This document shows, in pieces, positions 20,752-29,206 of a stretch of DNA of 40,659 nucleotides. Each line of letters begins with the position of its first letter. Position 1 is the stretch's first letter. Source of the DNA: a virus; IMG/VR virus record IMGVR_UViG_3300015360_000086, positions 1 to 40,659 of that record; one strand, given 5' to 3'. The notes beneath the pieces were generated by a model. It saw nothing but the letters and a program-made list of their open reading frames with translations. It searched no databases and was not told the origin of the DNA. Both the position numbers and the translations under genes were made by a program.

Positions 20752-22511
20752 AGATGTCATTTGTTATTCCAGCGTACACCCGAGAGCAAAGACATTTTAA
20801 GATGCTCTTCAATGATTGCATCGACTCGTTCGTAAAGTTTCACGGTAAGGATCACGAGATCATCGTGGTCGAAGACGGCGGATCCATGAAGGCTGAAGTA
20901 AAGGCCGAATGCGAACGTCGCGGCATCACTTGTGTCGTGAGTGAGAAGAACTGTGGCTTTCCCATCTCGGTGAATAAGGGGATCCGGGAAGCCAGCGGCG
21001 AGATCATCATCTTGGTGAACAACGACATTGTCTTTACTCAGCCGGTGATTGAGCCTTTCAAGAAGGCGTTTGAGGTCAACGGTCGAATCGGAATCGTTGG
21101 GAGCTTGCTTTTGTATCCCCACGGCACGATTCAGCACGGGGGGATTGTTTTGGTGGGTCGCGGGTTCACTCACCGTGGATGGCACAAGACGCTCAACACG
21201 GCTCCAGAGGTTCACCATGCAGGTTACTTGATCGGTGTGACCGGCGCACTCTTCGGGATCCGCAAGGAGATGGTCGAAGAGATTGGGATGTTCAACGAGA
21301 ACTACTTCCTCGCTTGTGACGACACTGAGTATTGTTTGCGTGCCTGGTCTCGTGATTGGAGAATCTATTACTCTCCAGCAATCAGAGCGATCCATGCTGA
21401 GGGCGCTACGAGGGGTCGAACTGATATCGAAAAGATTCAGCACCACCGCGAGTGGTATCTCAAAGAGATGCAGACCTGGAATAAGTTCCAGACGGACTTG
21501 GTGAATTATGATTTGTCGCACACTCAGGAGAAAGTGGCCCAGGCGAACGCCGAGATTTTAGGGATCAAGATCATGACCACTCAGCAGGGAGCCGATCGAA
21601 TTGTATTTGAAGGAGCGACTGTGACGGAAAGTACCTCGAAAGCAGTAGGGAATCATAAGATTCTTGTCCGCAGAACGGGAGCATTAGGGGATGTTCTTTT
21701 GGCTACTGGAGTGATCCGGAAGCTAAAGAAAGACAATCCTAATAGCCAGATCATTATTTCAACGGTGTGTGGCGATATTTTTAAGAACAACCCGCACGTC
21801 TCTCAGGTGGTTAGGACCACTGAGGGTGTTGAGGCCGATAAATTTTACGATCTGGATCTCGTGTACGAGATGAATCCAAAGATGCCGATCTGGGAGGCTT
21901 ACTCCAGAGCTGTCTATGGTGAGGCTCAGTTCGACGCGACCCCGGAGATGTTCTCAACGGAGAGTGATTACTCAACGCTTAGAGCGAAGATGGGATCGAT
22001 TGATCCGGTGAGGGATCGCGTGGTGGTTCTTCATATGGCTGTGAGCTGGTCCAACCGGACGTGGCCAAGGCATCACTGGTCTGAGGTCTCAAGGCGTTTG
22101 GCTGGTGCAGGGTACAAAGTAGTTGTCGTGGGCCGAGGGGGTGACTACCGTTCCGATCTCTTGAATAACACGCTCAATCTCGTGGATTACTTAAACATCC
22201 ATGAGGTGCGTGAGCTTTGTAAGCGAGCGGTTGCATTTGTTGGCGTGGACAGTGGAATGCTCCATGTTGCGCAAACGACCGACGTTCCGATCGTAGGGAT
22301 CTTTACGGTGGCGAATCCCAAGCTCAGAGTCGTTGGCCGGTCGTCCAGGACAATTGCACTGGTGCCTCGGAGTGAGTGCCGGTTCTGTTTACACGAGAAG
22401 AGTCCGCCTGTGACTTTTGTGGAGTGTAAATTCGGAACGAACCACTGTTTGAGCGAGATTACACCGGACGACGTGATCCGCGAAGTGCAGGCTTCAGCGA
22501 GGCAGAAATGA
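20748..22511 (+). CDS. Fused GT2 and GT9 glycosyltransferase
   Basis: From ATG 20748 the product is 587 residues. Residues 1-260 are a GT2 (GT-A) enzyme: MSFVIPAYTREQ, EIIVVEDGGS, NCGFPISVNKGIREASGEIIILVNNDIVFT (the NND metal site), and the ED-x-x-x-like CDDTEYCLRAW. Residues about 300-587 are GT9 (heptosyltransferase-like, GT-B): KILVRRTGALGDVLLATGVIRKL, VVLHMAVSWSNRTWPRHHWSEV, and AFVGVDSGMLHVAQTTDVPIVGIF. GT9 enzymes usually add heptose to LPS core, so the fusion may build a two-step glycan on virion protein, DNA or host LPS. The start shares ATGA with the previous gene. The fusion of the two folds is unusual. Confidence 0.85.
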   Translation: MKMSFVIPAYTREQRHFKMLFNDCIDSFVKFHGKDHEIIVVEDGGSMKAEVKAECERRGITCVVSEKNCGFPISVNKGIREASGEIIILVNNDIVFTQPVIEPFKKAFEVNGRIGIVGSLLLYPHGTIQHGGIVLVGRGFTHRGWHKTLNTAPEVHHAGYLIGVTGALFGIRKEMVEEIGMFNENYFLACDDTEYCLRAWSRDWRIYYSPAIRAIHAEGATRGRTDIEKIQHHREWYLKEMQTWNKFQTDLVNYDLSHTQEKVAQANAEILGIKIMTTQQGADRIVFEGATVTESTSKAVGNHKILVRRTGALGDVLLATGVIRKLKKDNPNSQIIISTVCGDIFKNNPHVSQVVRTTEGVEADKFYDLDLVYEMNPKMPIWEAYSRAVYGEAQFDATPEMFSTESDYSTLRAKMGSIDPVRDRVVVLHMAVSWSNRTWPRHHWSEVSRRLAGAGYKVVVVGRGGDYRSDLLNNTLNLVDYLNIHEVRELCKRAVAFVGVDSGMLHVAQTTDVPIVGIFTVANPKLRVVGRSSRTIALVPRSECRFCLHEKSPPVTFVECKFGTNHCLSEITPDDVIREVQASARQK

Positions 22512-22762
22512 TTGGTTGGATTGCAATCTGCGGAGTCGTCTGTTTCATTTTGGGATACGTTGTTGCGGTGCTTCTTGTTTCTCGTGATCAAGATCTCATC
22601 CGCCTCAAACAAGATGAAGTGATTGTACAGCGACCGGCAGTAGGTCTTGTTTTGATTTCAGTTCCCCCGCATGTAATGCGGCGGCTCATAATGCAACCCG
22701 GTGAGTCAAGCGGCCACGAAGCTCGAACTCTGTATCCACGCGAGGGGTCAAAACAAAAATGA
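22508..22762 (+). CDS. Small single-span membrane protein
   Basis: The product is 84 residues. Residues 2-25 (IGWIAICGVVCFILGYVVAVLLVS) form one membrane helix, followed by a cytoplasmic or periplasmic charged tail. The start overlaps the preceding stop (ATGA). Topology and size would fit an inner-membrane spanin or a regulatory membrane peptide, but no lysis genes are adjacent, so no function is claimed. Confidence 0.6.
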   Translation: MIGWIAICGVVCFILGYVVAVLLVSRDQDLIRLKQDEVIVQRPAVGLVLISVPPHVMRRLIMQPGESSGHEARTLYPREGSKQK

Positions 22763-22781
22763 AAATTCGTGCAAATTGCTA

Positions 22782-22796
22782 TTTACATTTTGTTAA
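22782..22796 (+). promoter_or_regulatory. TTTACA-N3-TGTTAA motif copy without a start codon
   Basis: This matches the promoter motif seen at 30755, 35709, 40189 and 40294, but the position 9 bases downstream is ATA, not ATG. It may drive the SSB-like gene 121 bases further on, or be an operator only. Confidence 0.45.
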
Positions 22797-22861
22797 GTGT
22801 CCCTCATAGTTTTTTCAACAGTACAAAAAGTAGTTTTAAATAACTCAAAAAGTAGAAAAGT

Positions 22862-22894
22862 AAATCGACTGAAAATCGACTGAAAATCGACTGA
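22862..22894 (+). repeat. Three 11-bp direct repeats before the SSB-like gene
   Basis: AAATCGACTGA occurs three times without spacers. The repeats lie in the AT-rich 155-base gap, 24 bases before the SSB-like gene start. They look like iterons or a multi-site operator. Confidence 0.8.
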
Positions 22895-22917
22895 ACAACA
22901 TGGATAGGGGAAGTGAT

Positions 22918-23580
22918 ATGTCTTGGTTTACAAAGCCTGGTGATGCGAACAATGACAAGTTCAAGGAATCAAATGCAGCGGGAACTCAGCTCTGGAGATT
23001 CTGGTTGAAGCCTGGTGAGAAGAAAAAGATTCTTTTCTTGGGTGATGAGAAAATTGGTGTGCATGAGCACATGACGAAAGTCGGAACAAACTGGGAGAAG
23101 TTTACTTGCTCCAGAAGTGCTGACTGTTATTTCTGCGGAACTGGATCGAGATCTCAGTACACTGAGTATTCTACGATCTTGGATCTCACTCCTTATACTT
23201 CGAGAGATGGCGTTGCGAAGAAGTTCGCCCGTCGTGCTTTCGCAGCGTCTGGTGCAGCAATCGAGATCTTGAACCGCCGTCGTCAAGACAAGAACGGTAG
23301 CCTTGCAGGATATGGCGTAGAAGCCTTCCGCGATGGTGACAAGAGTCCGAACGTGGGCAATGACTTCACGGTGAGTGCTGAGAAGTACGATCCCCGTAAG
23401 TTGTTTCCGGAAGCCAAAGAGTTTGACTTCCAATTGATTGATTTCGAAAAGTTCCTTACACCGCTGCCCCCTCATATTATCGAGGCGAAGATGCGGTTTG
23501 GTAATGCGAACATTCCGACTCACAAGCGCACTGAGAGCACTGCGACTGCGGCGGAAGACAATTCAGATATCCCGTTTTGA
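22918..23580 (+). CDS. Phage single-stranded DNA-binding protein
   Basis: From ATG 22918 (AGGGGAAG upstream) the product is 220 residues. The core QLWRFWLKPGEKKKILFLGDEKIGVHEHM..., then FTCSRSADCYFCGTG is the pattern of phage SSBs (R/K-FWL-KPGE...I-FLD...HEH, with a CxxC zinc or turn motif). The C-terminus ends EDNSDIPF, like the acidic DIPF tip by which SSBs recruit partner proteins. It should coat single strands in replication and recombination and call in the helicase and nuclease encoded downstream. It begins the second early operon, after iteron-like repeats. Confidence 0.75.
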   Translation: MSWFTKPGDANNDKFKESNAAGTQLWRFWLKPGEKKKILFLGDEKIGVHEHMTKVGTNWEKFTCSRSADCYFCGTGSRSQYTEYSTILDLTPYTSRDGVAKKFARRAFAASGAAIEILNRRRQDKNGSLAGYGVEAFRDGDKSPNVGNDFTVSAEKYDPRKLFPEAKEFDFQLIDFEKFLTPLPPHIIEAKMRFGNANIPTHKRTESTATAAEDNSDIPF

Positions 23581-23620
23581 GGGTATGTAGTCTGATTGTT
23601 TAAAGGGATTAAATAAGGAC

Positions 23621-23672
23621 TTCCCAGGTCAGCCTGATGTTGACCCCACTATTCGTCGGGTTGGCCTGGGGA
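23621..23672 (+). other. Strong hairpin in the leader of the SF2 helicase gene
   Basis: TTCCCAGGTCAGCC (23621-23634) pairs with GGTTGGCCTGGGGA (23659-23672), 14 bp including three G-U pairs, with a 24-base loop. It ends 11 bases before the start at 23684, so it could occlude ribosome access or protect the messenger. No T tract follows, so it is not an intrinsic terminator. Confidence 0.6.
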
Positions 23673-23683
23673 AACTATTGCCT

Positions 23684-25051
23684 ATGAAACCACCACGCGG
23701 CCTCATTAAGATCTATAAAGGCGAGCTAGGACTTGCAGCCAGGGATTTCGTAAAGAACTCTTTGACGGTAGTTCCTGAATCGAAGTCATCATTTACTCCG
23801 ATGCCTGATCCGATCCGGCTTTGGCATGATGATGGTGACTTCATTTACGTTCCTCGCGGTTACTACAATAGTGTGATCAAGAAAAGATTTGATCCAAAGA
23901 TTGATTTTAAGTTTAGCTCTGGAGTTTCTGAGCTGAGGCCGAACACTCCCATCACGCTTCGTGAGGGGCAGGAAGAAACCATCTCCGCTGCGATCGATGC
24001 GATGAGAGCCCATGAGTTTGGTGGAGCAATCGTTGAGGCTCCTACGGGATCCGGCAAAACAGTTCTTGGGATGGAGACGGCTCGTCGCCTGGGGATGAAG
24101 ACTCTGATCGTCGTTCATACCTCGGTGCTGATGGAGCAATGGATTAAAGAGATCAGAAAGTTCATGCCGAATTGGTCAGTGGGCGTGATTCAGGGCGCAA
24201 CATGCGACACCCAGAACAATGATGTGTGCGTGGCAATGCTCCAGAGTTTGGCGCTTGGCGAAGATTATCCTGAGTACCTCTACGATGAGTTCGGGCTTTT
24301 GATCTTTGATGAGATCCACGTTGCGGCTGCGGCTGAGTTTAAGAAGGCGCTCTACAAGTTTCGCCCGAAATACCTCATGGGTCTTTCAGGAACGCTCAAG
24401 AGAAAAGACAAAGCAGAGAATGTATTCAAATACGGTGTAGGGGAAGTGATCCCAGCGATGAACGCAATCGCAATCCTGAAACCCGTAATCTACTTCATTG
24501 ATACGAAGTACGTTTGGACGGGTGGGGCCAGTGCGACCGAGATTCCTTTGGATCGTCAGAAGGTGGGCTTTCTAAAGTCGATCATCTCAGATGCCGGTAG
24601 AAACGAAGTCATCATGCAGAACGTCGTGAAGGCAGCGACTTCTGGTAGGCATGTTTTGGTTTTGTCTGAGCGTGTAGGTCACGTCGAGTCCCTTCACCGT
24701 GAAGTTCAGAAGCGGCTCATGGGATCCAACATCAAGATCGGAATGATGGTGGGGGCTTCTTCTAAGGAGCAACGGGATTACTCGGAAGACGCACAGGTGC
24801 TGTTCGCAACAGTGCAGCTCCTGGCGGTAGGCTTCAACAATCCACGGCTTGATACCCTTGTGATGGCGACTCCGATTCAGAGCATGACCCAGGCGGTGGG
24901 AAGAATTTTAAGGCACCACCCGGATAAAAAGGCACCGTTCGTGATCGACCTCGTGGACGGAAGTGAGATCGGCAGAATCTTTGGGCGATCCAGATTTAGG
25001 CAGTACAGAGAAAAGAAATGGGAAATCAAAGGAGAGCAATGCTTACGGTGA
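23684..25051 (+). CDS. SF2 DNA helicase, UvsW/XPB-like
   Basis: From ATG 23684 (a TTG two codons earlier is possible) the product is 455 residues. After an about 95-residue N-terminal domain the motor shows Q-like LREGQEETI (about 94-102), Walker A EAPTGSGKTVLGME (about 117-130), VVHTSVLMEQWIKE (Ia), LLIFDEIHVAAAAEF (DEIH box, about 205-219), LMGLSGTLKRKD (III), FATVQLLAVGFNNPRLDTLVM (V) and QAVGRILRHHPDK (VI, about 405-417). Phage UvsW-like enzymes resolve branched DNA and R-loops and drive recombination-dependent replication. It is in the operon with the SSB-like and nuclease genes. Confidence 0.85.
   Translation: MKPPRGLIKIYKGELGLAARDFVKNSLTVVPESKSSFTPMPDPIRLWHDDGDFIYVPRGYYNSVIKKRFDPKIDFKFSSGVSELRPNTPITLREGQEETISAAIDAMRAHEFGGAIVEAPTGSGKTVLGMETARRLGMKTLIVVHTSVLMEQWIKEIRKFMPNWSVGVIQGATCDTQNNDVCVAMLQSLALGEDYPEYLYDEFGLLIFDEIHVAAAAEFKKALYKFRPKYLMGLSGTLKRKDKAENVFKYGVGEVIPAMNAIAILKPVIYFIDTKYVWTGGASATEIPLDRQKVGFLKSIISDAGRNEVIMQNVVKAATSGRHVLVLSERVGHVESLHREVQKRLMGSNIKIGMMVGASSKEQRDYSEDAQVLFATVQLLAVGFNNPRLDTLVMATPIQSMTQAVGRILRHHPDKKAPFVIDLVDGSEIGRIFGRSRFRQYREKKWEIKGEQCLR
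24472..24489 (+). repeat. 18-base repeat AATCCTGAAACCCGTAAT, copy 2
   Basis: This copy lies inside the SF2 helicase gene, encoding ILKPVI, and is identical to 15812-15829. A shared 18-mer within coding and intergenic DNA is unlikely by chance. Confidence 0.85.
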
Positions 25052-25055
25052 AACT

Positions 25056-25754
25056 ATGATGAATAAAGAAATGACTCTGCTGGAGTTAGTGGATTACAAA
25101 ACGAAATTAGAAAAGGAACTGCCCGAAGGAGAGCTGGTTCCAGATGAAGTGACCGAGATGGCTGAAGTCGCTTCTCAGTTACTGGAAGGTAAGATTGATC
25201 AGGCTGGACGCTTCCACTCTGGGTTGGTCGGTCACATCGCAGCACTTAAGGCTCAGCTCGCCAACATGCAAGAGATGCTGGAGATGACTGAAGGCTTGAT
25301 GAAGAAGGCCGTGGTTCAGTCCGGAGCTGGCAGACTTGATGGGATGGCGTACTCGATTCGCGTTCAAACGAACGGAGGGGCACCTAGCACCATCATCGAC
25401 GACGAAGCCAAGCTCCCGATGACGTATAAGAAAGTCGTCATCACCAATACCTTTCCTTATACCGATGAGCAGTTCGTTTATTGGGCACGGGCCACCTTGG
25501 GTCGCTTGGTTGAGTGGAAGAAAGATTTAGCCGAAGCCGAGAAGGATGCGAGTCCATTTTACCGACTCGACATTGCGGACAACGAGCGCAGTCGTCTTGA
25601 GAAGTTGTTCACGATTGAGGTGAGCAAGTCTGCCGTTGCGGAAGCCATCAAGAAGGATCCAGTCGCCCTGACCGGCATCGCCCATCAAGAGCGCGGCACG
25701 CACCTTCGCGTTGTGCCGGGCAAGGCAAAGACAAAGGATGTGGCCAATGTCTGA
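25056..25754 (+). CDS. Gp157-like phage protein
   Basis: From ATG 25056 the product is 232 residues. The N-terminal 100 residues are helical (KTKLEKELPEGELVPDEVTEMAEVASQLLEGKIDQAG...QLANMQEMLEMTEGLMKKAV). RLDGMAYSIRVQTNGGAPSTIIDDEAKLPMTYKKV (about 98-132) then closely follows the Siphovirus Gp157 pattern (beta hairpin, NGG/S..., a DE-x-LP-x-x-Y segment). Gp157 proteins are found with phage recombination genes, and resistance to phage infection has been linked to the family; the molecular role is unknown. The product is longer than typical Gp157 (about 160). It overlaps the next gene by 8 bases. Confidence 0.7.
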   Translation: MMNKEMTLLELVDYKTKLEKELPEGELVPDEVTEMAEVASQLLEGKIDQAGRFHSGLVGHIAALKAQLANMQEMLEMTEGLMKKAVVQSGAGRLDGMAYSIRVQTNGGAPSTIIDDEAKLPMTYKKVVITNTFPYTDEQFVYWARATLGRLVEWKKDLAEAEKDASPFYRLDIADNERSRLEKLFTIEVSKSAVAEAIKKDPVALTGIAHQERGTHLRVVPGKAKTKDVANV

Positions 25755-26151
25755 TTTCATGGCTGACTTAATTAAGTCGATCAAAGAAGACCCATCCAAG
25801 GTTCAGGCGAAAGCCGTCAAGAGCAGTGTTGAGACGACGGTTGAGTCCACGAAGTTTGTCGATGGCGAGAAAGTAAAAGAAGTACAACCCGTCACCGAAG
25901 AGAAGAAAGAGGTCGAGACCAAGTTTGTCCGGGAGAAGACTCTTTACTTGTCGGTCGATATGGGCGCGACGATCAATTTGGGCAACTTCAACATGGGTAA
26001 AGTGAACGTGAGTTTATCGATGCCGGTGGGCACTGAGATTACTCCGGAGCTTTTAGCGAAGATTGATTCCAGTTATTCATTTGCCAAGAAGTTTTGTGAG
26101 ACTCGCATGGAGCAAGAAGTTAAAGAGCTGATGAGGCTGAGGTCAGTTTGA
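25747..26151 (+). CDS. Hypothetical protein with beta-rich core
   Basis: From ATG 25747 (AAAGGAT upstream) the product is 134 residues. An acidic/basic disordered N-terminal segment with repeated ETTVE/KEVE motifs is followed by KTLYLSVDMGATINLGNFNMGKVNVSLSMPVGTEITPE, strands seen in small phage proteins where a NLGNYE-like phrase precedes a VslsxP strand. Helical ends follow. No function is known. It is coupled to both neighbours (overlaps of 8 and 4 bases). Confidence 0.65.
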   Translation: MSDFMADLIKSIKEDPSKVQAKAVKSSVETTVESTKFVDGEKVKEVQPVTEEKKEVETKFVREKTLYLSVDMGATINLGNFNMGKVNVSLSMPVGTEITPELLAKIDSSYSFAKKFCETRMEQEVKELMRLRSV

Positions 26152-26753
26152 ACGATTTGAATGAGTCTGCCCTCATCTCTGAAAGCACTGTCGAGATCAG
26201 GACCAAAGAGCTGAACTTGAGAAAGAAGTACGCCTTCGATCTCAAGTTCACTTATTGGGATGCAGATGATTTGAATTTTCAAATGAAGAAGGAAGGCACT
26301 AGCGCGATCACGATTCATCGGGCAGAAGGTGACATTGTCGTCACGAGTGATCCCAAGTTTAAAGATCCAGAGAAGTTTACGATCCGAACAGATCAGTTAA
26401 TTGAGATGTTCGTGATGGACGTGAACGCAGTCAATAAGATGCTCTTGATTCAAAAAGAGTTTGCCGATGTGGGTGGCGTCCGAACGATGGGACTCACGGC
26501 TCCGGGCATCGATGCGATGGAGAAATGGTGCAAGGGCGTAGACGCTGAGATTGTCCGCATTGCTAAGGAACTCCTAAAGAAAGACGTGAAAGAGATTTTC
26601 AGAAAGATCTGGGTTGAGATGGGTGGATCCATGACCAAAGATCACGACCGAGTCGCCAAGCGGATCGATTACTTTCGAAAGATCGGGGAAGCTTTTCGGG
26701 CGGACCAAGAGAAGTGGTCGCCTGAATTGAGAAGGGTGGGCTTGAAAAAATGA
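26148..26753 (+). CDS. Hypothetical protein in the recombination operon
   Basis: The product is 201 residues from TTG 26148, which overlaps the previous stop (TTGA). A beta-rich N-terminal part (RKKYAFDLKFTYWDADDLNFQMKKEGTSAITIHRAEGDIVV) precedes helices with many Lys and Glu (AKELLKKDVKEIFRKIWVEM, KRIDYFRKIGEAFRADQEKW). No motif is recognised. It sits directly before the nuclease gene (ATGA overlap) and may be its partner; that is position only. Confidence 0.6.
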   Translation: MNDLNESALISESTVEIRTKELNLRKKYAFDLKFTYWDADDLNFQMKKEGTSAITIHRAEGDIVVTSDPKFKDPEKFTIRTDQLIEMFVMDVNAVNKMLLIQKEFADVGGVRTMGLTAPGIDAMEKWCKGVDAEIVRIAKELLKKDVKEIFRKIWVEMGGSMTKDHDRVAKRIDYFRKIGEAFRADQEKWSPELRRVGLKK

Positions 26754-27574
26754 GTCTCGCAGATGCATTTAGGGCGGCAATGAGACCAGAGCAGGCGGCG
26801 TTACCGTCAGGATCCCCTTTTGATTTGGTTCAGTTGATGAATAAAAAGCTTCCTATCGAGGAGCTGAGAGGCCCTCCGAGCCCTGAACAAACGTATCGGG
26901 TCTCTCATGTGATCAAGCTTTGCCCGAGGGAAGAGGTTTTGAAGTACATTCATCAGGTCTCTCGCGTGGACAAGGTGGATGCCAAGCTGAGGCGGACCTT
27001 CGATATGGGGAAGTCGTTTCACACCTTGGTGCAGAACGAATGGTTCGGCAAGTGGGGTTGGCTCCTGGGTAAGTGGGAGTGTTTGAACTGCCATGACATG
27101 TATCTGGATCAGCTTATTCCCAGGATTTGTAAGAAGTGTTTTCAAGATAAGTTCTTTTACCACGAGTTAGAACCGGAGAGTAAAGAGCACGGCATCACGG
27201 CTCACGTTGACGGCATCCTATTGAACGACGGCGTGAAGCGGATCGTTGAACTCAAGACGGCAAACTCCATGGCGTTCAATCTAGTGGCCAACATCAAGAG
27301 AAGGCCGCAAGACGCTCACGTCAAACAGATTCAAATGTACATGTATCTCACTGGGATTCACGAGGGAGTGATTCTTTATTTCGATAAGAACGAGTCGCTC
27401 ATCCACCAGTTTGACGAAAAGTTTAGGCCAGATTTAGTTGATTCAATGTTGAGTCAGCTTCAACTAGCGAGAGTAGGCATGAGGACAAAGGCGGTGCCCA
27501 CTCAGAAGGTGTGCGACACAAAGTCATGTGCCAGGGCGAAGTCCTGTCCAGTGAGGGATATATGTTTCAAGTGA
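26750..27574 (+). CDS. PD-(D/E)XK nuclease, Cas4/RecB-like, with Cys cluster
   Basis: The product is 274 residues. The nuclease core shows an H in MGKSFHTLVQ (about 86), GITAHVDGILLNDGVKRIVELKTANS (about 145-170, with Asp and E-x-K), and KQIQMYMYLTGIHEGVILYFDKN (about 190-212, the Q-x-x-x-Y motif). These are the RecB/Cas4 family signatures. Four Cys at the C-terminus (CDTKSCARAKSCPVRDICF, about 252-272) match the iron-sulfur site of Cas4 and AddB. A CxxC...CxxC pair (about 104 and 125) adds a probable zinc site. It likely resects DNA ends during recombination. ATGA overlap with the previous gene. Confidence 0.85.
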   Translation: MSLADAFRAAMRPEQAALPSGSPFDLVQLMNKKLPIEELRGPPSPEQTYRVSHVIKLCPREEVLKYIHQVSRVDKVDAKLRRTFDMGKSFHTLVQNEWFGKWGWLLGKWECLNCHDMYLDQLIPRICKKCFQDKFFYHELEPESKEHGITAHVDGILLNDGVKRIVELKTANSMAFNLVANIKRRPQDAHVKQIQMYMYLTGIHEGVILYFDKNESLIHQFDEKFRPDLVDSMLSQLQLARVGMRTKAVPTQKVCDTKSCARAKSCPVRDICFK

Positions 27575-27588
27575 ATCAAGGAGAAGAA

Positions 27589-28434
27589 ATGGCTAAGAAA
27601 AAAGTAGAAGCGTTGGATGCAGAAGTGACGACGGATGATTTCATTCCAGAGACCCAGCCGATCATGGTGGTGAATGAGTCCATCCGAAGGACTGGTCTTA
27701 GCTCGGATGAATTGCGTAAGCGCATCTTGGAGCTGGTTGGAAACATTCGCGAGAACTACCTGGAGCTGGCTCAGTGCCTGTGGGAAACTTTTGAGCAACA
27801 GAAGAATACCTCATGGGGATATTCCTCTTTCAAAGAGTATGCCCAAAAAGAACTGGGTGTGAAGTACGGCAAGGCCAACTACCTCAAGAACATCTGGATG
27901 CATTTCGGTAAAGACGAGGAGCTTCTGGATCAAGTGAAGTCAGTTGGCTGGGATAAGATGAAAGAGCTGACCAAGATCGTCACGCAAGAGAACGTGAAGG
28001 AGTGGGTTGATAAAGCCAACCTGCTTTCTTGCGACGACTTGAAGAAGGAAGTTAAGAGTCATCTCAAGAACCTAGTGCCGAATGATTCGCAAGGCATGAT
28101 GGATATGGAAGGCGAAGTTCGTGGGACTCCGGTCGAGACCCAGCTTCACTCCCAGACGTTTCAGTTTAGTTATGATTCCAAGGGCACGGTGCTTTCTGCT
28201 CTTGAGAAAGTTCAAAAGGAAACTGGTTCGTCTGCTTCAGAGGCTCTTGCTTTGATCTGCGCCGATTACATTGGGTCAGCAGATGAAGGTACTGGCACCG
28301 ATGCTGTTTTGACTATGGTCCGAAAGTACGAGAGTCTTCTTGGGCTACGGTTTGTTGTCTTGGATCCAGCGTCCAATCAGTTGCTCCACGGCAAGGATAC
28401 GCTTGAGACTTTGGTCAGGACTGCACTAGCTTAA
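27589..28434 (+). CDS. Hypothetical helical protein next to ParB-like gene
   Basis: From ATG 27589 (AAGGAGAAG upstream) the product is 281 residues. Residues about 45-100 (LRKRILELVGNIRENYLELAQCLWETFEQQKNTSWGYSSFKEYAQKELGVKYGKANYLKNIW) resemble DUF3102-like proteins that sit beside ParB and bind DNA or other regulators. A C-terminal half (GTVLSALEKVQKETGSSASEALALICADYIG) has helices with ribbon-helix-helix flavour. It is followed after 10 bases by the ParB-like gene, so a joint role in DNA partition or transcription control is plausible. No firm family. Confidence 0.6.
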   Translation: MAKKKVEALDAEVTTDDFIPETQPIMVVNESIRRTGLSSDELRKRILELVGNIRENYLELAQCLWETFEQQKNTSWGYSSFKEYAQKELGVKYGKANYLKNIWMHFGKDEELLDQVKSVGWDKMKELTKIVTQENVKEWVDKANLLSCDDLKKEVKSHLKNLVPNDSQGMMDMEGEVRGTPVETQLHSQTFQFSYDSKGTVLSALEKVQKETGSSASEALALICADYIGSADEGTGTDAVLTMVRKYESLLGLRFVVLDPASNQLLHGKDTLETLVRTALA

Positions 28435-28444
28435 GGAGATCGTC

Positions 28445-29206
28445 ATGGAAGATTCAGTCAAGGAATGTAGTCAGACCACAAAAGATATTCACGTTGATTC
28501 ACTGATTCCGAATCCAGATAACGTGAATGAAATGGATGAAGACTCGCTTAAGATTCTTTGCGATAACATCTCGGAGGCCGGGTTCAATACGATGATCACG
28601 GTCGTCCCAGGTGCTGATGGAAAGTATCTGATCATGGATGGCCATCAAAGGTGGCGTGCTGCCAAGCGATTGGGCATGAGCTATATTCCGGCGATCGTCC
28701 AGACGGATGTGAAGTGGCAGGACAGTGACCTCTTTGATCTTCAGTCCTTCCGGTTGAACAACATCAAGGGCACCTCTAACACGAGCCAGTACGTTAAGTT
28801 TCATGATCGGATGGCCAAGAAGTACGGCGCTGAGAGTGTGATGCAGGTCTTGGCGATCACCGATAAGTCCAACGCAAAGAAGCTTGCTCGGATGGTGAAG
28901 TCGAGTCTGAAGGATTCCGGCGTCTCTGAAGAGGTTCTTAAGCAAGTGGATGAGGCAGGTAAGAAGTCAAAAGACCTCAACCAGTTCACGAAATACATGA
29001 ACAAGGTCTTTGCTGACCAGGCCAACAACTCAATGGCGGGTTGTATTTTGTTTTCAAGTGGGAGCCAGGAGCACATGGTTGTCCATGCGAATGATGGATT
29101 GTTCAACGCGATGAAAGCAATCTCGTCGTTTGCTACAAGTCAGAACAAAAATGTGAATGAGTATTTGGAGCCGGTGCTCATTGAGTTGCTTGCGAAAATA
29201 AAGTGA
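28445..29206 (+). CDS. ParB/Srx-fold protein
   Basis: The product is 253 residues with the ribosome binding site AAGGAG. Residues about 15-80 form a ParB N-terminal domain: IHVDSLIPNPDNVNEMDEDSLKILCDNISEAGF, PGADGKYLIMDGHQRWRAAKRLG (the DGHQRWRA signature that binds nucleotide). In bacterial ParB this domain is a CTP switch. In phage relatives it can be a nuclease or a transcriptional regulator. No clear HTH follows, so canonical centromere binding is uncertain. It closes the recombination operon and is followed by a stem-loop. Confidence 0.75.
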   Translation: MEDSVKECSQTTKDIHVDSLIPNPDNVNEMDEDSLKILCDNISEAGFNTMITVVPGADGKYLIMDGHQRWRAAKRLGMSYIPAIVQTDVKWQDSDLFDLQSFRLNNIKGTSNTSQYVKFHDRMAKKYGAESVMQVLAITDKSNAKKLARMVKSSLKDSGVSEEVLKQVDEAGKKSKDLNQFTKYMNKVFADQANNSMAGCILFSSGSQEHMVVHANDGLFNAMKAISSFATSQNKNVNEYLEPVLIELLAKIK

